Below are positions 25,475 through 32,706 of a stretch of DNA of 64,000 nt, one piece after another. Position numbers and translations under genes: made by a program. The notes beneath the pieces are model-generated. The model saw only the letters and a list, made by a program, of their open reading frames with translations. It did not search any database and had not been told where the DNA came from. The stretch is from Streptomyces sp. Tu6071. Lineage in GTDB: Bacteria; Actinomycetota; Actinomycetes; Streptomycetales; Streptomycetaceae. The DNA is taken from contig NZ_CM001165.1 of the NCBI RefSeq assembly GCF_000213055.1, positions 4,486,945-4,550,944 of the forward strand. The letters are read 5' to 3'. Every line of letters begins with the position of its first letter. Positions within the stretch are counted from its first letter, which is position 1.

Positions 25475-25993
25475 ATGGACACCGAACCGGACGTGGAACT
25501 GGGAGCCTTCTCCGACCCGGGCGCGCGGGCGACCCCGTGGGCCTCGGCACGGGCGATCCTGGACGAGGCGGAGATCTTCTGGATCTCCACCGTGCGCCCC
25601 GACGGGCGCCCGCACGTGACGCCCTTGCTGGCCGCGCGGGCGCTGGGCGCCCTGTGCTTCGTCACGGGCGGCCAGGAGCGCAAGGCGCTCAACCTCGACA
25701 GCAACTCCCACTGCGTGCTGACGACCGGCACGGGGACGCTGAACGGAGTGGACCTCGTCGTCGAGGGCCTCGCGTCCGCGGTGGGGGAACGCGCCGAGCG
25801 GGAGCGCGCGATGGCGGACTTCGCGCGCAAGTACGGCGCGCACCTGACCGACCCCGAGGGCACCTGGTACGGCATGGACGAGGCCGTCGCCAAGGGCGAC
25901 ATCCGGCTGTACCGGGTCGAGCCGACCCGGGGCTTCGCCTTCGCCAAGCTGCCGGTGTTCAGCCAGACGCGCTACACGTGGCAGGGACGCTGA
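25475..25993 (+). CDS. Pyridoxamine 5'-phosphate oxidase-fold protein
   Basis: A 172-residue split-barrel flavin-type protein. ARAILDEAEIFWISTVRPDGRPHVTPL is the first barrel strand pair typical of the family, and KALNLDSNSHCVLTTGTG is the second. Many members bind F420, FMN or haem and reduce or oxidise small molecules; the cofactor is not readable here. The ATG at 25475 follows GGAGAGG; the frame is open upstream but lacks family features. It lies between the TPR gene and the convergent SsgA-like gene. Confidence 0.85.
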   Translation: MDTEPDVELGAFSDPGARATPWASARAILDEAEIFWISTVRPDGRPHVTPLLAARALGALCFVTGGQERKALNLDSNSHCVLTTGTGTLNGVDLVVEGLASAVGERAERERAMADFARKYGAHLTDPEGTWYGMDEAVAKGDIRLYRVEPTRGFAFAKLPVFSQTRYTWQGR

Positions 25994-26063
25994 CACGCTG
26001 AGCGGGAGGCCGGAGCGAGGGCACGCCCGCCCGTACCGGGCCGCCGTTCCCGAGGGGCGGCGG

Positions 26064-26122
26064 CCCGTACTACGCCGAGGACCCGTACTACGCCGAGGAC
26101 CGCGACCGCGTCGAGACCGGCG
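26064..26122. repeat. Duplicated fragment of the TPR gene end
   Basis: Bases 26088-26122 match 25272-25306 (the 3' end of the TPR gene) in 34 of 35 positions, same orientation. Just before, an 18-bp unit (CCCGTACTACGCCGAGGA) is repeated in tandem at 26064 and 26082. The duplicated CTA at 26088 supplies the stop codon of the SsgA-like gene on the other strand. Confidence 0.85.
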
Positions 26123-26570
26123 GCACCGGCCCGGCGGGCGGCACCGGCCCGGCGGGGGCTCCCGGCGACTGGCGGCCCGGCGCCCTCGGCGCCTCGCGCA
26201 CCGGTCCCGTGAGCCCCGCCTCGTAGTGGGCCGCCGCCGTGTACGTACGGCGCAGGAAGCGGATCAGGTCCGAGCTGTCGAACTGGAGGACCAGCAGGAG
26301 CCCCGCCGCGCGCCGCAGTTCGAGGACCGTCTGCGCGCGACCGCACGGCCAGATCCGCAGGGCCGCCGTCTCGGCCGGGCTGCGCAGCCCCTCCTCCAGG
26401 AGGGCGCGCGCGAAGACGTGGTCGTGCGCCCCCTCCGTGCCCGGGAAGCCCAGGCCGACGCGCGTGGGATCGGTGGCGGGGTCGTACCGCAGGAGCACGG
26501 GAAGCGTCTCCGCCTCGTCGGGGCCGCTCGCGCACACCCGCACCCGTACGTACTGCTCGATGCCTGTCAC
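26088..26570 (-). CDS. SsgA-like protein (SALP), altered C-terminus
   Basis: SALPs are actinobacterial proteins that guide septum placement and spore-wall events. Family features are visible: PVLLRYDPATDPTRVGLGFP, FARALLEEGLRSP, ALRIWPCG and VLQFDSSDLIRFLRRTY, covering residues 20-115. The GTG at 26570 is used. After residue 115 the protein runs into about 45 Pro/Ala/Arg-rich residues (PPAGPVPPAGP repeats, then VSTRSRSSA). The last stretch is the antisense reading of a duplicated piece of the TPR gene, so the C-terminus is probably not ancestral. It is divergent from the nickel transporter operon. Confidence 0.8.
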   Translation of the reverse strand: MTGIEQYVRVRVCASGPDEAETLPVLLRYDPATDPTRVGLGFPGTEGAHDHVFARALLEEGLRSPAETAALRIWPCGRAQTVLELRRAAGLLLVLQFDSSDLIRFLRRTYTAAAHYEAGLTGPVREAPRAPGRQSPGAPAGPVPPAGPVPPVSTRSRSSA

Positions 26571-26646
26571 AGTCGCAGACTCGCACGAATGCGGGCGATC
26601 CGCCCGGCGGAGCCGCCCTCGGGGAGTAGCTGCGGCGCACGCACTC

Positions 26647-26677
26647 TTGCAAGTCACTCGCAACTGAGCACTATGAT
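26647..26677 (+). promoter_or_regulatory. Nur-type nickel box over the MNQO promoter
   Basis: TTGCAA-GTCAC-TCGCAA (26647-26663) fits the reported Streptomyces Nur operator pattern TTGCAA-N5-TTGCAA with one difference, and also reads as an imperfect palindrome. TATGAT at 26672-26677 is a good -10 box; TTGCAA would be its -35 with a 19-base spacer. A Nur-nickel complex bound here would block transcription of the transporter. Confidence 0.75.
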
Positions 26678-26724
26678 CGTACGGTTTTGCGCGTCCCCGC
26701 CCCCGCAGGAAGCGAAGTCCCGCC

Positions 26725-27807
26725 ATGCATGTCCCTGACGGATTCATCAACGCCCCCGTTTCCGCCGCGACCGGTGTCCTCGCCGCCGCGGCCGTCGCCG
26801 TCTCGCTGCGCGGCGCCCGCCGGGAACTCGGCGCCGCCGGTGCCGAGCGCACCGCGCCGCTCGCCGGTCTCGTCGCCGCGTTCATCTTCGCCGTGCAGAT
26901 GCTCAACTTCCCCGTCGCCGCCGGTACCAGCGGACACCTGCTCGGCGGCGCCCTCGCCGCGATCCTGGTCGGGCCCTACACGGGCGTCCTGTGCGTGTCC
27001 GTCGTCCTGCTCATGCAGGGCGTCCTCTTCGCGGACGGCGGCCTCACCGCGCTCGGCGTCAACATCACCGACATGGCGATCGTGACCGTCGTCGTCTCGT
27101 ACGCGCTCTTCCGCGGCCTCGTGAAGGTCCTCCCGCGCCGCCGCTCCTCGATCACCGCCGCCTCCTTCGTCGCCGCGCTGATCTCCGTGCCCGCCGCCGC
27201 CGTCGCCTTCACGCTCATGTACTGGATCGGCGGCACGACGGACATCTCGATCGGCAAGGTCGCGAGCGCCATGATCGGCGTGCACGTGCTCATCGGCATC
27301 GGCGAGGCGGTCATCACCGCGCTGACGGTCGGCGCCGTCATCGCCGTCCGCCCCGACCTCGTGCACGGCGCGCGCGGCCTCGAAGCGCCGCTCAAGCTGC
27401 GCGTCGGCGGCGAACTCGTCGACGCCGCCCCGAAGGCCGCGGCGCCCGTCCCCGTCGCCGCCCGCTCCACCCGCAGGATCTGGATCGCCGGTATCGCCGC
27501 GTCCGTCGTCCTCGCCGGTTTCGTCAGCTTCTACGCCTCCTCGAACCCCGACGGCCTGGAGAAGGTCGCCCACGACAAGGGCATCGACCGCTCCGAGAAG
27601 GACCACGCCGCGAAGGACTCCCCGCTCGCCGACTACGGTGTCAAGGACATCGCCGACGCCCGGATCTCCGGCGGCCTCGCCGGCGTGATCGGTGTCGGCG
27701 CGACGATCGTCGTCGGCTCGGGCGTCTTCTGGGCCGTACGCAAGCGCCGCGCCGACGAGGACCAGCCGGGCGAGCACAGCGCCACCACCTCAGCAGGGAC
27801 CGTATAA
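26725..27807 (+). CDS. cbiM: ECF nickel/cobalt transporter, fused substrate-binding component (CbiMN/NikMN type)
   Basis: The protein starts MHVPDGFIN, whose first residues (Met-His) form the metal-binding N-terminal loop of CbiM/NikM. Several membrane helices follow, with NFPVAAGTSGHLLGG as a conserved metal-site segment. From about residue 248 a second domain begins: one helix, then NPDGLEKVAHDKG (the PDGLE signature of CbiN/NikN), then a final helix near 320-340. It is therefore a natural M-N fusion of 360 residues. It captures the ion for the Q and O subunits encoded next. The Nur-type box upstream argues for nickel rather than cobalt. Confidence 0.93.
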   Translation: MHVPDGFINAPVSAATGVLAAAAVAVSLRGARRELGAAGAERTAPLAGLVAAFIFAVQMLNFPVAAGTSGHLLGGALAAILVGPYTGVLCVSVVLLMQGVLFADGGLTALGVNITDMAIVTVVVSYALFRGLVKVLPRRRSSITAASFVAALISVPAAAVAFTLMYWIGGTTDISIGKVASAMIGVHVLIGIGEAVITALTVGAVIAVRPDLVHGARGLEAPLKLRVGGELVDAAPKAAAPVPVAARSTRRIWIAGIAASVVLAGFVSFYASSNPDGLEKVAHDKGIDRSEKDHAAKDSPLADYGVKDIADARISGGLAGVIGVGATIVVGSGVFWAVRKRRADEDQPGEHSATTSAGTV

Positions 27808-27811
27808 GCAC

Positions 27812-28573
27812 ATGGGAGCGGGCCACGTCCACCGGCTCTACCGGCACGGGCACTCCGTCGTGCACCGGCTGCCGCCGCACACGAAACTCGCCGCCGCCTT
27901 CGCCTTCGTCGTGGTCGTCGTCTCGACCCCGCGCGAGGCACTGTGGGCCTTCGGCGTGTACGCGGTGCTGCTCGCCGCCGTCGCGACGGCGGCCCGCGTC
28001 CCCGCCGGGTACCTCCTGAAACGGCTGCTCATCGAGGTGCCCTTCGTGGCCTTCGCGGTGCTCATGCCGTTCGTCGCCGAGGGCCCGCACACCGAGTTCC
28101 TCGGCCTGTCCCTCTCGGTCAACGGCCTGTGGGGCGCCTTCAACGTCCTCGCGAAGGGCACGCTCGGCGTCGCCGCCTCCGTCCTGCTCGCCTCCACGAC
28201 CGAACTGCGCGCGCTGCTCCTCGGCCTGCAACGGCTCCGGCTGCCCCCGCTGCTCGTCCAGATCGCCTCGTTCATGATCCGCTACGGGGACGTCATCACC
28301 GACGAGATGCGCCGCATGAGGATCGCCCGCGAATCGCGCGGCTTCGAGGCGAAGGGCGTACGGCAGTGGGGCGTCCTCGCGAAATCGGCGGGCGCGCTCT
28401 TCATCCGCTCCTACGAACGCGGCGAGCGCGTCCACCTCGCGATGCTCAGCCGCGGCTACACGGGCAGCATGCCCGTCATCGACGAGATCACCGCGACGGG
28501 CACGCAGTGGGCGCACGCGCTCACGCTGCCCGCCGCGGCGCTCGTGATCTGCCTGTTGGGATGGACCCTGTGA
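27812..28573 (+). CDS. cbiQ: ECF transporter transmembrane component CbiQ
   Basis: The 253-residue integral membrane T-component couples the metal-binding subunit to the ATPase. After a short cytoplasmic start (HVHRLYRHGHSVVHRLPPHTKL) come about five hydrophobic helices. The two Ala-Arg-Gly-type coupling helices appear as MRIARESRGFEAKG and LAMLSRGYTG, matching the A-R-G and S-R-G motifs of CbiQ. It starts 4 bases after the MN gene and overlaps the ATPase gene. Confidence 0.92.
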   Translation: MGAGHVHRLYRHGHSVVHRLPPHTKLAAAFAFVVVVVSTPREALWAFGVYAVLLAAVATAARVPAGYLLKRLLIEVPFVAFAVLMPFVAEGPHTEFLGLSLSVNGLWGAFNVLAKGTLGVAASVLLASTTELRALLLGLQRLRLPPLLVQIASFMIRYGDVITDEMRRMRIARESRGFEAKGVRQWGVLAKSAGALFIRSYERGERVHLAMLSRGYTGSMPVIDEITATGTQWAHALTLPAAALVICLLGWTL

Positions 28574-29370
28574 CGAACCAAGCCACCGATCCCGTACGCC
28601 GCGACGCCGAGGCCGCGCCCCCGCCCCCCTCGCTCGACGTGCGCGGCCTCGCCTACGCCTACCCGGACGGCCACCAGGCGCTCTTCGGCGTCGACCTCCA
28701 CATCGGGAAGGGCGAACGCGTCGCGCTCCTCGGCCCCAACGGCGCGGGCAAGACGACCCTCGTCCTCCACCTCAACGGCATCCTCGAAGCCGGTGCGGGC
28801 AGCGTCACCGTCGCGGGGCTCCCCGTCGGCAAGAAGCACATGGCGGAGATCCGCCGCCGCGTCGGCCTCGTCTTCCAGGACCCCGACGACCAGCTCTTCA
28901 TGCCCACCGTCCGCGAGGACGTCGCCTTCGGCCCGGCGGCCTCCGGGCTGCGGGGCGCGGAGCTGGAGGCGCGGGTGCGCGAGGCACTGGAGCAGGTCGG
29001 GATGGCGGAGTACCTGGACCGCCCCCCGCACCACCTCTCCTTCGGCCAGCGCCGCCGTGTCGCCGTCGCGACGGTCCTCGCGATGAAGCCCGAGATCCTC
29101 GTGCTCGACGAGCCCTCCTCGAACCTCGACCCCGCCTCGCGCCGCGAACTCGCCGACATCCTCCAGCGCCTCGACGTCACGGTCCTGATGGTCACCCACG
29201 ACCTCCCCTACGCCCTGGAGCTGTGCCCGCGCGCGGCGATCCTCAGCGAGGGCGTCATCGCGGCGGACGGCCCGACCGGCGAGCTGCTGAGCGACCCGGA
29301 CCTGATGCGCGCCCACCGCCTCGAACTGCCCTTCGGCTTCGATCCGCGGTCTGTGACCATGGAGAGGTGA
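28561..29370 (+). CDS. cbiO: ECF transporter ATPase CbiO
   Basis: An energy-coupling ABC ATPase of about 269 residues. It carries Walker A GPNGAGKTT, Q-loop FQDPDDQLF (the DPDDQ form is characteristic of CbiO-type proteins), signature LSFGQRRR, Walker B ILVLDEPSSNLDP and the switch His in VTHD. ATG 28561 is used; GTG 28570, which would overlap the cbiQ stop as GTGA and has GGGATGG in front, is an equal candidate. It ends in an overlap with the serine hydrolase start, so that gene may be transcribed with the transporter. Confidence 0.93.
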   Translation: MDPVTNQATDPVRRDAEAAPPPPSLDVRGLAYAYPDGHQALFGVDLHIGKGERVALLGPNGAGKTTLVLHLNGILEAGAGSVTVAGLPVGKKHMAEIRRRVGLVFQDPDDQLFMPTVREDVAFGPAASGLRGAELEARVREALEQVGMAEYLDRPPHHLSFGQRRRVAVATVLAMKPEILVLDEPSSNLDPASRRELADILQRLDVTVLMVTHDLPYALELCPRAAILSEGVIAADGPTGELLSDPDLMRAHRLELPFGFDPRSVTMER

Positions 29371-30572
29371 ACGAAAGTGTGCGCCAAGCCGGGGACGTGA
29401 CGGTCGAAGGACTCGTCGCACCGGGATACGAACAGGTCAGGGACGCCTTCGTCGGGAACTTCACCCGGCTCGGGGAGCGGGGCGCGGCCGTCGCGGTCTA
29501 CCGCGACGGGCGCAAGGTCGTGGACCTGTGGGGCGGTACGCGGGACGGGGACGCCCCCGCCGCAGGCGGCGAGCCCTGGCGCCGCGGCACCGCGCAGATC
29601 GTCCGCTCCGCGACGAAGGGCATCGCGGCGACCGTCCTGCTCCTGCTCCACCAACGCGGCGGCCTCGACCTGGAGGCCCCGGTCGCCACGTACTGGCCCG
29701 AGTACAAGGCGCACGGCAAGGACGGCACCCGCGTCCGCCACGTCCTCGGCCACCGCGCGGGCGTGCCCGCGCTCGACGCGCCGCTCACGCCCGAGGCCGC
29801 CCGCGACCCCGACCGCGCGGCTGCCGCCGTCGCCGCGCAGGCCCCGTTCTGGGAGCCGGGCACCGACCACGGCTACCACGCGCAGACGTACGGCTTCCTC
29901 ACCGGCGAACTCGTGCGCCGCCTCACCGGGCGCACGCTCGGCTCCTGGGTCGCCGAGAACCTGGAGCGGCCCCTCGGCCTCGACCTGTGGATAGGGCTGC
30001 CCGAGGACGAGGAGTGGCGCGTCGGCCGGATCACCCCGCTCGCCCCGCCGCCCGCCGCGAACGGCCTGCGGCTGCGCCCGCGCAGGGACATCGCCGCCGC
30101 GTACGCCGACCCGGACTCGCTCACGAGCCGCGCCTTCGCCGCCGTCACCCCCGAGGCCGACGAGAACACGCGCGCCCACCGCGCCGCCGAACTCCCCGCG
30201 GCGAACGGCATCGCGACCGCGCGCGGCCTCGCCCGCTTCTACGCGGCGCTCGTCGGCGACGTGGACGGCGGTCGCCGCCTCTTCACCCCCGCGACCCTCG
30301 CGATGGCCCGCACCCAGGAGTCCGAGGGCCCCGACCGCGTCCTCGTCGCCCGCACCCGCTTCGGCGCCGGTTTCATGCTCCACGGTCCCGCGAGCCCCCT
30401 CCTCGCCGAGGGCTCCTTCGGCCACCCGGGCCGCGGCGGCTCCCTCGGCTTCGCCGACCCCGAGTCGGGCATCGGCTTCGGCTACGTGACGAACGGCCTC
30501 CGCAAGGGCGTCACGGCCGACCCACGGGCGCAGGCGCTGGTGAAGGCGGTGCGGGGGGCGGTGGGCGGCTGA
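29367..30572 (+). CDS. Serine hydrolase, beta-lactamase / EstB-like
   Basis: A 401-residue penicillin-binding-fold hydrolase without a signal peptide, so cytoplasmic. The nucleophile motif S-x-x-K is seen as SATKG near residue 90, the Tyr motif as YHAQTYG near 170, and HPGRGGSLGFAD near 352 in place of the KTG triad, as in class C/EstB-type esterases. VYRDGRKVVDLWGG near residue 50 is a family hallmark. It likely cleaves an ester or amide of unknown identity. GTG 29367 overlaps the cbiO stop; the link to nickel uptake may be only transcriptional. Confidence 0.88.
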   Translation: MNESVRQAGDVTVEGLVAPGYEQVRDAFVGNFTRLGERGAAVAVYRDGRKVVDLWGGTRDGDAPAAGGEPWRRGTAQIVRSATKGIAATVLLLLHQRGGLDLEAPVATYWPEYKAHGKDGTRVRHVLGHRAGVPALDAPLTPEAARDPDRAAAAVAAQAPFWEPGTDHGYHAQTYGFLTGELVRRLTGRTLGSWVAENLERPLGLDLWIGLPEDEEWRVGRITPLAPPPAANGLRLRPRRDIAAAYADPDSLTSRAFAAVTPEADENTRAHRAAELPAANGIATARGLARFYAALVGDVDGGRRLFTPATLAMARTQESEGPDRVLVARTRFGAGFMLHGPASPLLAEGSFGHPGRGGSLGFADPESGIGFGYVTNGLRKGVTADPRAQALVKAVRGAVGG

Positions 30573-30582
30573 CGGGGGCCCG

Positions 30583-30611
30583 GGGGCGGGGGAGCGCTTC
30601 GGCCCCGCCCC
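30583..30611 (+). terminator. Possible terminator after the serine hydrolase
   Basis: GGGGCGGGG (30583-30591) pairs with CCCCGCCCC (30603-30611) around an 11-base loop, 11 bases after the stop. No T-run follows, which is common in Streptomyces. Confidence 0.45.
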
Positions 30612-30648
30612 TGTACCCGCGCCCTGGTCCCCGGGTAGCTTCCGCGCC

Positions 30649-31497
30649 ATGACACAGCGATTCGAGGGCCATGCCGCCCTGATCACCGGCGCCGCGCGCG
30701 GAATCGGGGCCGCGACCGCGCGCCGGCTCGCCGCCGAGGGGGCGCGGGTGCTGCTCACCGACGCCGACGAGGTGGCGGCGCGCGCGACCGCGGCGGCGAT
30801 CCCGGGCGCGGAACCGTACCGCCTCGACGTCCGGATACGGGCCGAGGCCGAAGCCGCCGTGGCGCACGCGGTGGAGCGCTTCGGGCGGCTCGACGTCCTC
30901 GTCAACAACGCCTACGCGGCGGGCGCGGACGCGGACCTCTTCGAGGACGAGAGCGACGAGGTCTGGGAGCGCGACATCGACGTGTGCCTCGGCGGCGCCT
31001 TCCGCTGCGCGCGCGCCGCGCTCCCGCACCTCGTGGCCTCGGGCCGGGGCGCGATCGTGACGATCGGCTCGGTCAACGCCGAGGCCGATTTCGGCGGCCA
31101 CGCCTACAGCGCCGCGAAGGCCGCGCTCACCTCGCTGACCCGCACCCTCGCCGGTCACGCGGGCCCGCGCGGCGTGCGCGTCAACCTCGTCGAGCCCGGC
31201 ACGGTCCGTACGACGGCCTGGGCCGATCGCCCCGCCCACCTCGAAGCGTTCGCGGGTCTCTACCCGCTCGGCCGGGTCGGCGAGCCCGAGGACATCGCGG
31301 CGGCGGTCGCCTACCTCGCCTCGGCCGACGCGTCCTGGGTCACGGGCACGACCCTGCGCGTGGACGGCGGCATCCTGGCGGTCCAGTCGGGCTTCCGGCA
31401 GCGCGCGGCGGCGGTCGACGAGGCGACGGCACGGGGGGAGACGGGGCCGGGCGAGGGCGCGGGGGTACGGGCGGTCGACGGGCCGGGCGCGGGCTGA
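30649..31497 (+). CDS. Short-chain dehydrogenase/reductase
   Basis: A 282-residue classical SDR. The cofactor loop is TGAARGIG near residue 15; NNAYAAGAD (NNAG variant), IGSVNAEADFGGHAYSAAKAAL with the Tyr-x-x-x-Lys pair, and VNLVEPGTVRT follow. Asp at LLTDADE after the second strand suggests NAD(H) preference. The C-terminal SWVTGTTLRVDGG is a strong family end; a further 30 residues are low complexity. The substrate cannot be inferred. It appears to be a single gene with its own promoter. Confidence 0.88.
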   Translation: MTQRFEGHAALITGAARGIGAATARRLAAEGARVLLTDADEVAARATAAAIPGAEPYRLDVRIRAEAEAAVAHAVERFGRLDVLVNNAYAAGADADLFEDESDEVWERDIDVCLGGAFRCARAALPHLVASGRGAIVTIGSVNAEADFGGHAYSAAKAALTSLTRTLAGHAGPRGVRVNLVEPGTVRTTAWADRPAHLEAFAGLYPLGRVGEPEDIAAAVAYLASADASWVTGTTLRVDGGILAVQSGFRQRAAAVDEATARGETGPGEGAGVRAVDGPGAG

Positions 31498-31576
31498 GGC
31501 CCGTACGGCAGACCCGCCCCGTACCGCCCGACCCGCAGCGCCCCCGACCCGCCGCGCCCCGTGCCCCGCCCCCGCG

Positions 31577-32551
31577 CTACAGCTCCAGCAGGTCCAGCGC
31601 CTGGTCCATGTTGCGGCGGGCGAGGGCCTGGCGTGTGGGGTCGAGGCCCTGGTCGGCGAAGCGGATCGCGGACTGTTCGAGGTACCACTCGACGCGCCAG
31701 ACCCGCAGCCAGGCGAGCGCCCAGCGTTCGGCGGAGAGGCCCGCGCGGCGGTCGAGCGTCGCGGCGGGGCCGCCCAGGTCCACGTACCTCTCCAGGAACG
31801 CGCGTGCCTCGCGCGGACGCGGGCGGTCGAGGCCGTCGCCCCAGGAGACGAGGTCGAGGAGGACGGGGCCGACGTAGGAGCGCGCGAAGTCGATGAGGCG
31901 GATGCCCTTCGGGCCCACGTGCACGCCGTTCCCGGCGATCTCGGTGTGGACCCAGCCGAAGGGTTCCTGGTCGGCGCCCGCGCAGCGCTCCTCGGAGACC
32001 TTCCGCACCTTGTCGAGGTCGTCGAGGAGGCGGCCCGCGAGCGCGGTCCAGCGGCCCGCCTCCTGGAGCCGGTCCAGGTGCCAGCGCGCGCGGTCGGGCA
32101 GCGTGATCATCGTGTACTCGGAGAGCGAGGGGCTGCCGGGCGGCGAGGGCGCCCGGTGGAGGACGAGGAGCAGTTCGAGCACCTCGTCCTCGGTGGCGGG
32201 GCGTTCGGCCTCGCCCAGGTCCTCCATGACGATCGTCATGTGCTTGTCGCGCACCTCGCTGGAGTGCAGCGTCGCGACGGGCACCCCGGCGGCCTGGAGC
32301 ACCCGGTGCGTCGCCGCCTCCTGCGCGAGCGGCGCGTGACCGTACTTGTGGATGAGCGTCAGGCCGTCCGCGAAGACGAGCCGCTCGATCCCGCCGTGCG
32401 TCCAGGCGCGCACCTTCTCGCGCCGGGGCTCCGGGTCGAGCCCCAGCCCGGCGAGGTGCTCCGCGAGGACCGTATTCAGGAGAGCGAAGTCGAGCACGGG
32501 ACGTCCCGGGGGGAGGCGGTACGGGGTACGGACGGCCACATCGTGGCCCAC
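31577..32551 (-). CDS. Aminoglycoside-phosphotransferase-fold kinase-like protein
   Basis: The approximately 324-residue protein has an APH/choline-kinase-like layout: an N-lobe with KYGHAPLAQEAATHRVL (an Ala/Glu-containing helix after a Lys) and IVMEDLGEAERP as hinge. The catalytic segment VHTEIAGNGVHV and metal-binding LIDFARS follow. In most family members the catalytic segment is H-G/x-D-x-x-x-x-N; here the Asp position is Glu (HTEIAGN). Activity is therefore uncertain, and a Glu catalytic base would be unusual. The start is ambiguous among a TTG at 32569 and GTGs at 32551 and 32539. Confidence 0.75.
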   Translation of the reverse strand: MGHDVAVRTPYRLPPGRPVLDFALLNTVLAEHLAGLGLDPEPRREKVRAWTHGGIERLVFADGLTLIHKYGHAPLAQEAATHRVLQAAGVPVATLHSSEVRDKHMTIVMEDLGEAERPATEDEVLELLLVLHRAPSPPGSPSLSEYTMITLPDRARWHLDRLQEAGRWTALAGRLLDDLDKVRKVSEERCAGADQEPFGWVHTEIAGNGVHVGPKGIRLIDFARSYVGPVLLDLVSWGDGLDRPRPREARAFLERYVDLGGPAATLDRRAGLSAERWALAWLRVWRVEWYLEQSAIRFADQGLDPTRQALARRNMDQALDLLEL

Positions 32552-32584
32552 CGCCCCGTACCGCCCCAAGCCCGCGACCGATCG

Positions 32585-32672
32585 CGACCGTTATCGATCC
32601 GGCGAGTCCGGAAGACAGCCGTTCGAGGACGGAAATGGCCGTACGGAGCGGGCGGCCGATCGATAGCGGTCG
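32585..32672. repeat. 15-bp inverted repeat between the kinase-like and PBP genes
   Basis: CGACCGTTATCGATC (32585-32599) and GATCGATAGCGGTCG (32658-32672) are inverted copies with one mismatch, separated by 58 bases. They are unusually A+T-containing for this genome. They may form a large stem-loop downstream of one gene or be the ends of a short lost element. Confidence 0.6.
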
Positions 32673-32706
32673 GCGTTGGCCGTTCCGGGGCCCGCAGCGC
32701 GCCGCC

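Noticed and set aside
26571..26724. Cobalamin riboswitch upstream of the CbiM-type gene
   Set aside because: The gap is only 155 bases and holds a promoter and Nur-like box; no B12-box motif is visible.
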